Shown: positions 20,600 through 31,930, counted from the first letter of the stretch. The stretch: DNA of 64,000 bases from Pomphorhynchus laevis (GCA_012934845.2 WNNJ02003129.1:172532-236531); one strand, 5' to 3'. Program-made: numbers and translations. The notes: generated by a model not told the origin, from the sequence alone.

Positions 20600-21055
20600 A
20601 AAGTTCCCAGGGCACCAATCGGAACTGTGTTTAGCCAAGCACCAGACTCACTTGTAAACCCCGCCATAATTCGCACGCGAGATTCCTCGCCTTCCGAGGA
20701 ATCTCGGAAGGCGAGGAATTGGATCCTCGCCTTCCGAGAATCTGGTATGGGATTTTCATACCAGCCATTGTTTCGACTGCTGCTGGAATTTGGAGAGAAT
20801 TGGATCTCTTATTAAGGAAAGCTGCACGATATATTGCCATCAAAAGCAAACAATCGTACGCAAACTGCATTTCTGACATACGAAGGCGATTATGCTTTAG
20901 CGCACAAAGAACGATCTCTGCGACTATTCGGATGGCAGAGTTAACTACTGTTTCACATTGAGAAACTTTTTTGTATTATATTGCCCAGTCTGGGATCGTA
21001 AATTTCAATTTGAGGCCCATTTGCGGGAACCTAAGTTAATATGTTTATTTTTAAT
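20600..21055 (+). mobile_element. LINE family E (restriction-like endonuclease type), C-terminal fragment E1a
   Basis: The frame at about 20,740-20,961 reads IFIPAIVSTAAGIWRELDLL, RKAARYIAIKSKQSYA and ISDIRRRLCFSAQR. This matches the segment after the endonuclease fold in LINEs with an R2-like C-terminus (consensus FTPxVFSxxGGMGxExxxF). The 3' tail TTGAGGCCCATTTGCGGGAA near 21,015-21,035 recurs, reverse-complemented, at the end of fragment E2 (about 43,600). Confidence 0.65.
20684..20738. repeat. Fifteen-base motif in three alternating orientations
   Basis: TCCTCGCCTTCCGAG occurs at 20,684-20,698 and 20,724-20,738. Its exact reverse complement lies between them at 20,703-20,717. The first and second, or second and third, can fold as hairpins. 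It interrupts the family E coding stretch. Confidence 0.9.
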
Positions 21056-21096
21056 AAATTGTTCATTATTAAAAAAAATTATTATTATTATTATTA

Positions 21097-21345
21097 GCCC
21101 CGTACGGAAGCGGCAATCCTGTTAAAGAGAATCGCGGGCTCCATGTCAAGGAGTCATAACAGCTCATACAACGATGAAATAAGCAGATTACGTAGTGGCA
21201 TCAGCGTTATCCTTGCAAAGATGACTTCTCGATGTGTCCGTGGAGCTCGATCAGCTATAAATCGTCCTCAAAGGGATTTATGTTTAATCAATGAAGAATA
21301 ATTTAGTGACTTTTTGAATATTAAAACTGGCTTGGTAAAAAAAAT
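21097..21345 (+). mobile_element. LINE family E, C-terminal fragment E1b
   Basis: The open frame RTEAAILLKRIAGSMSRSHN, then SRLRSGISVILAKMTSRCV, then RGARSAINRPQRDLC is the same domain end as E1a and E2. It carries its own stop at about 21,302 and a short 3' UTR ending GGTAAAAAAAATTATTA. It is a separate, 5'-truncated insertion directly behind E1a. Confidence 0.65.
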
Positions 21346-21350
21346 TATTA

Positions 21351-21605
21351 GCCCCGCGTGGCCGAATGGTGGAGGCGTGTGCATTGCAAACTCTATGTAC
21401 GGGGTTCAAACCTCGAGCATGCACTCTCTATTGACTTCTCTGTAAGCACACGTCAAAGCCACAAGATCGCGTTGTCGAAAGACGTTGGGGCACCCGATGA
21501 TGAAGCGGGACCACTCTTCATTATTATTATTTCGACAAACATACGAGCAAAGCTCACAGTTGCACTGTTAAAAAAGAAAGAAAAAGTAAAGAAAAAAAAA
21601 GACTC
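21351..21605 (+). mobile_element. tRNA-derived SINE candidate
   Basis: The head GCCCCGCGTGGCCGAATGG resembles a tRNA 5' half with an A-box-like TGGCCGAATGG. TTGCAAA sits where an anticodon loop would be. GGTTCAAACCT at about 21,402-21,412 resembles a B box. An unrelated body of about 140 bases and an A-rich tail (AAGAAAGAAAAAG) follow. The acceptor and T stems do not pair well, so this is not a working tRNA. Confidence 0.55.
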
Positions 21606-21699
21606 ACAAACAAAAGTGATAATATTAAGTCTCACAGCTCCTCAGTAAAACCGCCTATCACAATTACATTTTCTTAGATTCAGATGCACACATTTTTGA

Positions 21700-21955
21700 G
21701 TATTACTTTTTATGCCTGAATGTCGATTTATTTATGTATTTGATCAAGGTCATCCTATAAGAAACGACCGTCCACAACATTGATAGTGTCAGACCACAGT
21801 TTAGGTCATCAGCAAATGCCAGACAATGGATTTGAATTCGTAAAAGTAGGTCATTTATGAAAATAATAAATAGTAGTGGGTCAATTGCAGTACATATAGG
21901 AATACCACAATGAACATGTTTTGCTAATGAAAGAGAGCCAGCCACCAATTCTAAC
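21700..21955 (-). mobile_element. Family A-like LINE RT fragment
   Basis: Minus strand: CGIPICTAIDPLLFIIFIND and LLLRIQIHCLAFADDLN, which are the GVPQG and ADD motifs of a family A-like RT. About 80 bases of it (21,722-21,800) recur at 27,330-27,415, on the far side of the B4/D1 nest. Confidence 0.75.
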
Positions 21956-21959
21956 TCGA

Positions 21960-22630
21960 AAAAATATTGAAAATCGATAGGCATTGGATGTTAAACCATG
22001 GGGCACAGTGCATGCGACGGTGAGGGTGAGACTTGACGGGCAAGAAAAGATCGAGAGTAGATGTTAGTTCAGAGTCAAAAATAACGGCGAAATCGTGAAG
22101 AGAGGATGATGTTATTGTGGGAGATAATAGAGACGATTTGAGTAAGGCGGATCGGATAATAGGGAGATCCAGATTTCTCTCCAAGAGCGACGTAGAATGG
22201 TACGTTCGTGAGGCGGGGTGTGGTTGGAAGTGAGATTAAGGGTGACGAGAAAGCGATAGAATATACCAGAATCGGATATGGATAGTGAGGTGTAGGCAGC
22301 AAAACGATCGGGGACAGCGATGATGTCGAGTAGCCCGCCAAGGATATGTGTAGGCAGTGGAAATGAGTTTGTAGTCATAGTTGGATAACATGTTGATGGA
22401 CCGGATGGAATCGGTGGAAGAGGGGCAATCTAGGAGGATGTTGAAGTCGCCAATAACGAGTGAAGGGATGAATGGCAAAGAACAGTTGGGCAGGAGGTCA
22501 GTGAATTCGGTAAAAAATAAGGAGGTAGGAGCTGATGAACTAGGACGGTATAAAATGGCAGCATCCAGATTGATCGGGCTAGAAAAACGACAAGTGAGCA
22601 ATTCAAAAGAGCAAGGACTAAAAAAGGATT
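21960..22630 (-). mobile_element. LINE family B endonuclease fragment B4, distal part
   Basis: Minus strand: VIGDFNILLDCPSSTDSI, TILRRSWREIWISLL and HRRMHCAPWFNIQ, which match B3 at 16,930-17,437. It is separated from the proximal part (27,046-27,305) by the plus-strand LINE D1, so B4 is older than D1. Confidence 0.85.
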
Positions 22631-22948
22631 AAGTTTACGAAGAGACGCAAGTTGACTAAAGAATGCGACAACGCAGAAATGATAAGATAAGACACTTGGT
22701 AAAAGTTGTTGATTAAAGTTACTTACACAAATTACATTGCAGATTACAGTTCAGATCGCTACGCTCGCGGAAAAATCTGTATTAATTAGGAGTTTAAACT
22801 ATCTTGTTATACATATTAACTACTTACAAAGAACCTAAATTGGAATAACCTAAACCTAAAAACCTATACCAGAAGAACCTACACAATCTTTATTGAAATC
22901 TACACAAGAGACTTTACTCTGATAAAGTCTGAATATACATACATATAA

Positions 22949-24103
22949 TGGTCAAACAGAGGAAGACTACAAAGCGAGATGATGCTGCCAAGTTTGTGGA
23001 TTATCAGGTTCGGTGTTCAAGTGAAGATTGTCATGTGTGGACAAGTGTTTCAGTTCCCGGAGAAAAAAAACAGCTCTGTCTAATGCATATTTCTACTGCG
23101 GGTACTGCTGCGCATCTTTGATAAATGATTTGAAGACGGAATCTACCCCCTTGCTTGTCGGTCAGTCGAGTTGTTATTCTCTTGGACCCATATCAGCTCC
23201 ACCAATTCCAAAAAGCATAAGTGTCGGTCAAAGTAAGGAAGTTCTTATTTCCAAATCTACTAAGAATGTTGAAAATTCCAGTCATAGTGATGGAAGCTAT
23301 TCTAACTCTATATATCCCTCCTCAAGTCTTAACTCTATATATCCCTCCGCAAGTCTTGCAAATAATCCAATGAATATAGATTTAACTGTAGAGGGTGATA
23401 CTGTAGCCATGGATGTTCCAGTGCATTTACCTGATGTTACTAATGATGAAAATACATATTGTCAGGTTTTGAATCATGGTCATGTCTGATAATGGGACTG
23501 TCAAAAAGAAGGAACAAGCGTCAACGATAAGTCAACATACACTATCCGCAGTGTAACGTGACAGTCTCGAATTGCAAATTGGTAATAATAGGAAACACCG
23601 CTGATCGATGTAGATCTGTTATTCTGGCCAATGTAAGAGAATCTTTATTTGAGAACGCACAAGTACGTCTTAACGAGGACGTCCAGAGTGTGAGATTTAT
23701 ATTGACGCAGGTACTTGGTTCTTGCAATGTGGATATTGTCAAACGTGTTAAACTCGTTGCATTATTTCGACTGGGTAAGCGTGATACACTTAGTAATAGG
23801 CCGCGTTTACTCAAGGCCGTATTTAGAGAGCAGTCACATGCTGAGTTAATTCTTCGGAATTCATATCGTTTAAAAGGATCCCATGTTAGTCTCTTAAAAG
23901 ATCTTGACGCTCTTCAAAGGGAGAAATTGTCTCAAGCTAAGAAAGAACTTGCATCTCGTGTTGCACTTGGTGAGAGCAATCTATGTGTGCAAAATTTTCA
24001 AGTAGTGAGGCGACGCATTCGAATCAGTTGGTCCCCACTAGATGTATCGCCTCTCATGAATGTGGAGGGTTTTGGCAAGGTCTTACAGCATATAAGTGCC
24101 TAG
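22949..24103 (+). pseudogene. LINE D1 ORF1 (zinc-finger and RNA-binding protein)
   Basis: Three overlapping frames make up ORF1. The front (from the ATG at 22,949, then 23,028-23,489) shows CSSEDCHVW and YFYCGYCC, a Cys-rich PHD-like finger. The back, at 23,558-24,103, reads VKRVKLVALFRLGKRD, RPRLLKAVFREQSHAEL, SYRLKGSHVSLLKDL and VRRRIRISW. This is the conserved C-terminal block of CR1-group ORF1 proteins. At least two frame changes break it. Its last 120 bases overlap the start of ORF2. Confidence 0.7.
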
Positions 24104-27005
24104 CTGATTTGGGATCTGAAGTGTGTCAGATTGCTAGAGATGATATTATTACTTGCACTGGTGTAAATAAAAGTCATAGTATATTTTATTGTAATGTTCG
24201 GAGCTTGTTACAGAAAGTCGATGAGCTAAAGTTTAGGATCGAGTCTGTTAATCCAATTATAGTTGGTATTACAGAATCTTGGCTTAATTGTGATGTATCC
24301 GATGCTGAGGTATCCATCCCAGGCTATTCTTTGTTCCGTAGTGATCGGATAGGGGGTAGGGGTGGTGGCGTAGCTCTCTTTATGAGAGACGAAGTTAAGG
24401 TGCGCGTTTTGAGTAACTCGTCTATTGATAGAGTTGAGAGTTTGTGGTGTCAGGTCAAGTTTGATAACAGCTCACCCATCATACTGGGTCTTGTGTATCG
24501 TGCTCCTAAGGCAATATCTAAGAAACTCATCGAAGAGATAGAGTTGTATACGCGAGGAGATTGTGATACTGTGATAATTGGGGATCTGAATATGCCAGAT
24601 GTTGAATGGACTTCGAATACGGTTCTTCCTACTTGTGATAGTGAATCTTGTGACTATATGGAGTGTTTTGCTTATTGTGGTCTTGCTCAATTTGTTGATG
24701 TACATACTCGCTTTTCAAGTTGTAGTTCTTCCCTTCTTGATCTTTGCCTATCGACAAACAGTCAATTAATCAGTAGTATCCAATATGATTCTCCTGTTGG
24801 TTTGTCTGATCACTGTGTAGTTAAAGTTTTGCTAAATATACAAATGCGGGTGTTTCATCATGCTCGGTACAAACGTCAGATTAATGTTTTTCGGGCGAAC
24901 TATGATGTTATTACATCAAAGCTGCATAGAGTAAGTTGGCCTGATCCGGCTGTTGTCGGAGTTGACGAGGCCTGGGATCATTTTCGCGTGACGCTTTATT
25001 CTCTAATGGTAAAATTCTCACCTTTGAAGTCTAAGACTAGTCGGAAAAGCGCTCGTTGGTTTGATACTGAGCTGGCTACTGCGATGAAGGCTCGTGACTT
25101 CAGTTTCAAATGCTTTAAGGGTGGGTTTTGTGAATATGGTGTTTATAAGCAGGCGAGAAATTTCTTCAATTCTTTAAAGCGACATAAGCGCTATTTATTT
25201 GAAAATGGTCTAGCTCATAGTTGTAGACATGATCCCAAAGCTCTCTTTCTATATGTGAATAGTAGTAGGAACGCTAATAAAACAATTGGTTAATATTTTG
25301 ATAGCGTTATTGAAGACGACCTTGCTGAGATGTTCTCAAGGCATTTTTACTTGTACAAAGAGACTACAAACGAGTATTCTGAACCTATCCAGAACAGTGA
25401 GACGATAAGAGGTGCTAGTGTTTCATATCCTAGTTTAGACATAGCTAATTTGATAACTCCTGAGAAAGTTTTAGCTGAACTGCATCGTCTTAAAGAGACA
25501 AACTCCAAAGGTGCTGATTTGTTACCTTCGATATATCCTCGTCGAATAGCAGACTCAATATATACACCACTTTGTAACATATTTCGACAATCTATTATTG
25601 ATACGAATCTTCCAAAAGAGTGGAAACAATCGATCATTCACCCCATCTTCAAAAAGGGTGATATATCTTCAGTAGACAATTATAGACCAGTAAGTATTAC
25701 TTGCTTATGTTGTAGAATGTTAGAGCGAATTATACATGGTTATATGGTCAAGTTTTATAGTGAGAATAATGTAATAGCTCCTGAGCAACATGGTTTCCGT
25801 AAGGGTTATTCGACAGTTACTAATCTACTCGCAGCCCATCTTGATTGGTCAGCTAATAAAGCCGTATCCATTGCTACTGACATCATATTCTTCGATTTCT
25901 CTAAGGCATTTGACAGAGTAGACCATAGACTCCTCCTAAATAAACTAGAGAAAAGTGGCATTCCTTGTTTGCTTGTTAGATAGATTGAATCGTTTTTAAG
26001 CAATCGTAGTTATTGTGTGCATGTAGATAATTTTTACTCTTCTTCGCGGCCATGTAATATAGGGGTGCCTCAAGGTTCAGTATTGGGTCCATTGTTATTT
26101 ACTGTCTACATCAACGATATCCCGGAATTTATTGATTCTCGGATGCTTTTATATGCAGACGATTTGAACACCTGCGGGCAATTCGTTCACCCAATGATAT
26201 AGTTAAACTGCAACGGAATATCGATGAAGTCGAAAATTGGGCTCTGCTCAATAGGTTGATTGTAAATATATCAAAATGCAAACATTTACGTGTTTGTGGC
26301 GGAAATGCTCAATCTTTAGTTAATTATAGCTTTCAAAGCAGTGATATAGAACGAGTGAACAAATATAAGGACTTGGGAGTGTGGATAAACAGTGATTTGA
26401 GTACCGTCACACATACTGAACATGCTTGTTCAAATGCGTTGGGGATAATCGGTCAACTTCGACGCACTTTCATTGCACTCAATCAATTTGCCCTACGTCC
26501 GCTAATCTTTGCTCATGTGTTGAGCCGTCTTCTATATGCTGCGCCGTGTGTGTATCCCCAAAATTCAAAAGAACATATTAGTTCAGAGAGGGTACTTCAT
26601 AGAGCTACCAAGCTAGCACCGCAACTGAAATTTTTGTCGTACCCTGATCGATTAAAAGCACTTAGACTTGAGACTGTCACGTGGACCCGCCGATACATCG
26701 ATATGAGTATGGTCTGGCAAATTCTTAATGATTTGGATCATCCACTTCGAGATTGTCTTCATTTGCGCTCATCCAATATCCTCCGAGGCCATGGTTTAAC
26801 CCTGCGACGTGAAAGGATAAGAAAATCACGAGCTGTCCAATTTGATCGGCGAGTTGTATCTCTGTGGAATAGGCTTGGAGAGTCAACAGTGTGCAGCAGC
26901 AATATCAACGAATTCAAAAAGAAATTACGGATGGAGGATGCCATGGGGAAGCTGCTTTTCCGTATTTGTGATACTTTTATTATATTTTCTTTTTTTCTGC
27001 AGTGA
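23983..27005 (+). pseudogene. LINE D1 ORF2 (APE endonuclease and reverse transcriptase)
   Basis: One frame runs from 23,983, broken by in-frame stops at 25,291 (TAA) and 25,981 (TAG). A one-base loss near 26,170 moves the remainder to another frame. Endonuclease motifs: YCNVRSLLQ, ITESWLNCDV, RSDRIGGRGGGVALFM, IIGDLNMPDVEW and GLSDHC. RT motifs: [61 protein letters not shown] and LLYADDL. The thumb ends at SLWNRLGESTVCSSNINEFK. The copy D2 keeps the frame through ADDLKIW, which shows the shift here is a private change. Confidence 0.88.
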
Positions 27006-27045
27006 ACCAGCTAATTAAGCCATGCTTTTATGTGCTGTTGAAACA

Positions 27046-27305
27046 CTAAAAATAAGAGAATTTAGAAGGTAATGAGCTGAGGGGGCGGGCGAATTTAACT
27101 AGTAAGCAACCGGTAGAGAGCAGACGGCGAATGAAGAGGTCGTCGGAATTGGGGTGCCCGGATTCGGCGAGGCAGAAGAGATCGATGGATTGCTTGGTGA
27201 AGAGGTTGATGATGATATCGGATTTATGGAGAATATATCTAGTGTTCATAAGGCCGAGACGGAAACCATTGTGATAATAGAGGCTAGCAGATCTAGCCCC
27301 TATCA
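27046..27305 (-). mobile_element. LINE family B endonuclease fragment B4, proximal part
   Basis: Minus strand: NGFRLGLMNTRYILHKSD, DLFCLAESGHPNSDDLF and RRLLSTGCLLV, matching B3 at 16,580-16,790. It ends at the 3' boundary of D1 and is continued beyond D1 by the piece at 21,960-22,630. Confidence 0.85.
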
Positions 27306-27309
27306 CCAC

Positions 27310-27420
27310 CCGGCTAGTGTCGCTTCATTTATGTATTTGATTAAGGTATTCCTATAAGAAACTACCATCCACATCATTGATAGTCAGACCATAGTTTGCA
27401 GTTATTTATAAAGGTCCAAC
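27310..27420 (-). mobile_element. Family A-like LINE scrap
   Basis: This is about 88% identical to 21,722-21,800 (TTATGTATTTGAT, then AGAAAC and CATTGATAG). It is the stretch just past the ADD motif of an A-like RT. Confidence 0.65.
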
Positions 27421-29235
27421 TGTCATTATAATATTTCTAGCAAAGAATGATGTCATGATAATTGTTGTAATTAACTTTTGTCTTTTCTAGATGTGCCTAA
27501 TAAAGCTACTTTAGCGATCTCTTTGTTTACGCTACAGTTTATTAGACACATTGCGATGGTACCGACAGAAGATGTTGGGCGTTCTTAGACAGATTATTCT
27601 CGATTTCTACAACTATCCAAATTGTCGATCAATACGGACAAGCCGCAGGTGAGTGACGTTTGGAGGCATTGGCTCGCGACGTTCGAGGTCTTTATTACGC
27701 ACATTAAAGCGCCGCATGACGTAAGGCTTACTATTCTGTGCAACTACGTATCACCCCCAGATATACAAATCGATACAACTCTTATCTACTTATGACGAAG
27801 TTATTCAGATTCTCAAATCTATGTTCGACAAACCAGTGAACGTGATTTACGCCAGGCATCTCCTATTCGCTAGAAGACAAGAGGAAAGAGATGATGTCCA
27901 ATGCTATATCAATGCGCTCAAACAGCTGGCAACGGAATGTAATTTCCAAGAAGTGTCCGCAGTATACTATCAGGATCAAGCAATCCTTAACGCTTTCATA
28001 ATGGGAATATCTGCGACAAAGGTACGAGAGCGTCTTCTGGAAAATAGATCCTTGAAATTGTCTGATGATTGCGAGACGGCTAAAGCAATAGAGAGGGCCA
28101 AGAAACGTTCGTCAGCCATCAAGCGTCCGTGCTATCGAATAGCGCACGTAATTGACAAAGTAGAAGAACCGATGACGTGGATCCAAATACAAAATAAAAA
28201 CAAAGAAGACACAGTTGCCGCTCTTAGATCTAATTGGAAGTTTTTGTTTCTGCGTAGGATCGACCCGTCATAGACGGGACAATTGTCCAGCGAAGAACTC
28301 AATCTGCCGGAAATGTCAAAAGGTCGGTCATTTTGTAGATCCTGCCGCTCCGCAAAATACGGCAACTCTGATACTCTGTCTACAATAGCGGGTACTAAAT
28401 GTACATCAAAAAATAGTCGATCGCATAGTGATTCGAGATTGGGCGGTCGAATGCCTCTTCGACACAGGTAGTTGCAATAACTTTATGCGAACTGAGACTG
28501 TCAGAAGATTGAAGTTGTCGTTACAATTCGATAAAACTCCGATAAGTATGGCTTCGAAACGATTCAATATGTTTACCCAAGGACTAGCGACTCTTTCCAT
28601 TGTATACAAGAATCGGTATTATCCGAGCATAACTTTCTACATACTCGATGATCTATGCTATGAATTGATCCTTGGAATGGATTTTATGAAATTGCATCAG
28701 AGCCTAATGTTTAAATTAGAAGGTGAAGAGCCGGAATTAGTCATTGCGACATCAAGTCCTGTCAACCTAAGACCAGTCAGACCGTTTCAGCATCTCAGCG
28801 ATAACTGTACTTCGATCGCGACACGGTATCGTAGACATAACTCTTCCGATCGCGCGTTTATTCGTGATGAAATAAGTAAATTACTGTGTAATGGGATTAT
28901 CGAACCGTGTGTTCCTCCATGACGTGCCCAAGTTGTGGTGACTCGTTCTAATCGGCATAAACGAAGACTTGTAATAGACTATTCAGGAACAATAAATCGT
29001 GTCACCTTATTGGACGCATACCCATTGTCTAATCTACAAGAGATGGTCAGCAAAATCAGTAAATATACGTATTTCTTTTCAACAATAGATCTTCAGGCTG
29101 CTTATCATCAGATACCCCTTCACGAAGACGATAGGGTATACACAGCTTTCAAAGCAGACGGGAAGCTATACAGATTCACAAAACTTCCCTTTGGTCTAAA
29201 AAAGGCAACATTTCCGAAAGTCGGATACAACTAGG
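27421..29235 (+). mobile_element. Ty3/Gypsy-like retroelement fossil (partial, broken)
   Basis: Parts seen in order: a possible 5' terminal region; a gag-like segment (RHLLFARRQEERDDVQCY, CNFQEVSAVYYQ); an aspartic protease with the LFDTGS signature and a later ILGMDF motif; and the front of a reverse transcriptase (SNLQEMVSKISKYTYF, TIDLQAAYHQIPL, FTKLPFGL). No RNase H, integrase, envelope or 3' terminal repeat was recognised. It is a broken fossil with roughly five breaks in what remains. It ends next to the inverted-repeat element at 29,261. Confidence 0.85.
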
Positions 29236-29260
29236 CAAGAAAAAAAACGAAAGACCTTTA

Positions 29261-30360
29261 TTAGACATTTAAAAAACATCTTTCATTTTTTTGCAGCATA
29301 GTGTAGGTAAAGTTTAAAATTAAAATAAAATTTTTTCAAAAAATTAACAATTTTAAAAATTTTAAACGCTGGTTTTATTTCTTCAATAATTTAAAAAATG
29401 AAAATATAATGTGTTTGAACGATTTTCAGATGGTTTGGAATCTTCACGCATTGATCAGCGGACCACTTTGTGATGACAACGCATGTGTTGAATGACTCGA
29501 AACGATATTTTAAACTGTAATTAAAATATGTAACAGAAAAAAAAACAGGTTTTAATAAATATTAGAGATGTCACTTAATAATTGGTCGAAAAAATCAACG
29601 TTATTATGTCTACACCAATGTCTCCACGCGAATTCCGCCAATTTTAAACCAGCGTTTAAAATTTTTAAAATTGTTAAAAATAAATTTATTTTTATTCAAG
29701 ATAATAAAGTAATGATGCCAATTTTTTTGTGTATACCTTAATATGTTGTAAGTTGGAAATAATAAGTTAAACATGATGATAGAATATCATACCAAAGTGC
29801 TTAAAAAGTATTTTGAAGTTCAAAAAATTAAATTTTGTTTTACAACGTAATGCATATTAAATCAATCTCAAACTTGAAAATAATGTAGATATATGATTTG
29901 TAATCGTATTATAATAATATTGCAGTAAACAAACTACTAACAAGGGAAATGGTAAAATTTTAATTATTTTTGTTTTAATTTAAAAAATTAAAATTTAAAT
30001 TTTTTCAACGTACTGAATAAATCAATTCATAAGTTTTTGTGTAAATGTTAATTGATAGATGGTCGATGTTGTGAGATGAAAAAAAGTATGGGTTATCATA
30101 TCGATTTTTTTAGGAAAAAATATTTTTAAGTTCAAAAAATTGAACATTTTCTCTGAAGCGTAATATACGTCTTATCAAGCTAAAACTTATATGTGGTGTA
30201 GATACATAATGTGCTATCATTGTGTGATAATTTTTAACTAATCCGAACACTTACTTGAAAAATATTCAAATTTTAATTTTTTTTGAAAAAAAATTAATTT
30301 TTATTTCAAACTTTACCTACACTATGCTGCAAAAAATGAAAGATGCTTTTAAATGTCTAA
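29261..30360. mobile_element. 1.1 kb terminal-inverted-repeat DNA element, non-autonomous
   Basis: The left end begins TTAGACATTTAAAAAACATC, and the right end is its near-exact reverse complement ending AAATGTCTAA. The terminal repeats run about 80 bases (GCAGCATAGTGTAGGTAAAG on both). A second, perfect 30-base inverted pair lies inside (29,345-29,375 and 29,648-29,678, core AAACGCTGGTTT). There is no ORF. No clear target duplication is visible. The element abuts the Gypsy-like fossil. Confidence 0.8.
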
Positions 30361-30461
30361 TTGGGCTCATATAGATAATTCAGTTGTGAATTGCATTCAA
30401 ACTTATTTATAATAAGTTAATTGCAAGTTTAGATAGTTAAACTCTTGAATCAGGAATCGCA

Positions 30462-30538
30462 AATACATAATCATTTTGTAAGTTCAAATAGTTAAGATTG
30501 ACGCATTAAATTATGGTTTAAGCCAAATAGTCAATAAT
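30462..30538 (+). repeat. 77-base direct repeat, unit 1
   Basis: AATACATAATCATTTTGTAA through AGCCAAATAGTCAATAAT is repeated at 32,075-32,151 in the same orientation with one mismatch. Confidence 0.9.
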
Positions 30539-30724
30539 TTGCAAATTATTACGTTAAGTTTACAAATTTAAGTAAATTTTATGTCATTTAAAAATTTTAC
30601 GTAAACTACAAATTTAAGTGGAGTTTTTCTTAAACACATCATAGAAATGAATTGTATAAATTTAAATTATATTTGCACGAATTAAAATGGAAGATTTTAA
30701 ATAGTTGAATAATTAATTAAAAGA

Positions 30725-30790
30725 GAATAATTAATTTAAATAGTTGATAACGATTCATTTGTTGATATAGAATTATTTGAGCTGAATCAA
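30725..30790. mobile_element. Hairpin MITE-like element, copy 4 (left arm)
   Basis: TAAATAGTTGATAACGATTC and GAATTATTTGAGCTGAATCA are the reverse complement of the outer terminal repeat seen at 1,190-1,316 and 1,671-1,772. The remainder is absent. Confidence 0.55.
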
Positions 30791-31064
30791 ATTAAGAAGG
30801 AAACTTTTATGATATTGTAAAATAATAATATCATGAGCATAAAATGATAAGTTTAATCACTAATTAATTCATAAAAATGTACATTAATTAATTATTAATT
30901 AAATAATTAATAAAAATTAAATATTAATTAAATAAATATTAAAAATATATAAAAATGATATTTTAGCGTTTTCAATGATGGGATTTATATCTATATATTT
31001 TACATCAATTAATTATTCCGCATTGACATAATTTGAAAACAATTGATTTTACTACCAACTGAAC

Positions 31065-31128
31065 GAGTTATAGATTCGTTGTTAAATCTTCTCTTCCAAA
31101 AGAGAAATTAACAACAAATCTATAACTC
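31065..31128. repeat. Imperfect hairpin, about 29-base arms
   Basis: GAGTTATAGATTCGTTGTTA faces TAACAACAAATCTATAACTC. It lies between MITE copies 4 and 5 and may be part of the same foldback-element cluster. Confidence 0.8.
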
Positions 31129-31178
31129 TTCTTTTTGAAGAGACTCCTCTATTTTAAAAGAGAGGATTTTGTAAAAGT

Positions 31179-31390
31179 TTTTAAATAGTTGATAATGATT
31201 CATTATTGATGAAGAATTATTGGAGCTGCATCAAAGAAACATTTTATTTGATATTTCGCTAAACAACGGTAAGCATCTTTAGAAAATTACATTTCTCTGA
31301 AGGTAATTTTCTGAAGATGCTAGCAGAGGTTATCGAAATATCAAATAAAATGTTCATTCTTTGATCCAGCTCCAATAATTCTTTATTAAA
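31179..31390. mobile_element. Hairpin MITE-like element, copy 5 (both arms)
   Basis: The left arm reads TTAAATAGTTGATAATGATT, TTATTGGAGCTGCATCAAAG and GATATTTCGCTAAA. The right arm reads ATCGAAATATCAAATAAAAT and CTTTGATCCAGCTCCAATAA. This is the same plan as the copy at 741-926, with a longer left terminus, so the family's outer terminal repeat is seen joined to both arms here. Confidence 0.75.
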
Positions 31391-31609
31391 ACTGAACATG
31401 TAAATTATAATATCGGAGATAGCAGTACATACAAAATAATTAAACGAACTAGCCTTTCTGATAAAATCCATCTTATTCCCGATTATTTAACAAGCATTTT
31501 GTAAAAACATGCATACATTGCGAAGGTTGTAATGTTGCTAAACGACAAAATTTCTCTGTTATTTTAAAATGCTTAAATCAAAATTATTTTAGCGACTAAC
31601 AAGAAACAA

Positions 31610-31930
31610 TTGTTACAGATACGTCCTATTACAAAAATCAAAAAGAAATACCATACGGGAAATGCAGTGTTTAAGTTTTGCGGATTATCAATCAAAAACC
31701 AAAAAACAGCAAAAATTCAACGAAAATCAGAGGATTGGAGAAAACAAGTTGGTAGGTTCGGATATTCCTCAATAATTCCACGACAACCTCTCATCAAACA
31801 ATGCAAATTTATGGTAAATTTAATAATAATAACTTGGTGCTACAGTTGGAGCTACCCCTCCTCCTCCCCCGATAAAGAAGCTAGGAAATTTAGTAGTAAT
31901 CACAACTATTATTCATGTAGCACATAACCA
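31610..31930 (+). CDS. Unrecognised ORF, possible exon or relic
   Basis: A 105-residue open frame is strongly basic in its first 70 residues (ITKIKKKYHTGNAVFKF, KNQKTAKIQRKSEDWRKQ). It is preceded by a plausible splice acceptor (TTGTTACAG). Another frame in the last third encodes GATPPPPPIKKLGNLVV. I recognise no family. It lies between the two units of the 77-base direct repeat and may be a captured host fragment. Confidence 0.25.

Larger units (their letters stand above)
22640..27045 (+). mobile_element. LINE family D, near full-length copy D1
   Basis: A 4.4 kb two-ORF LINE of the CR1/Jockey group, inserted into an old family B copy on the opposite strand. It has about 300 bases of 5' leader, a disrupted ORF1, and an EN-RT ORF2 with few breaks. 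The 3' end is CCAGCTAATTAAGCCATGC, then TTTTATGTGCTGTTGAAACA. A 5'-truncated copy of its last 1.35 kb, about 97% identical, lies at 42,196-43,560. Confidence 0.88.

Noticed and set aside
21351-21422. A functional tRNA gene (Cys-like anticodon)
   Set aside because: The acceptor and T stems do not pair, and the sequence continues into a SINE-like body with an A-rich tail.
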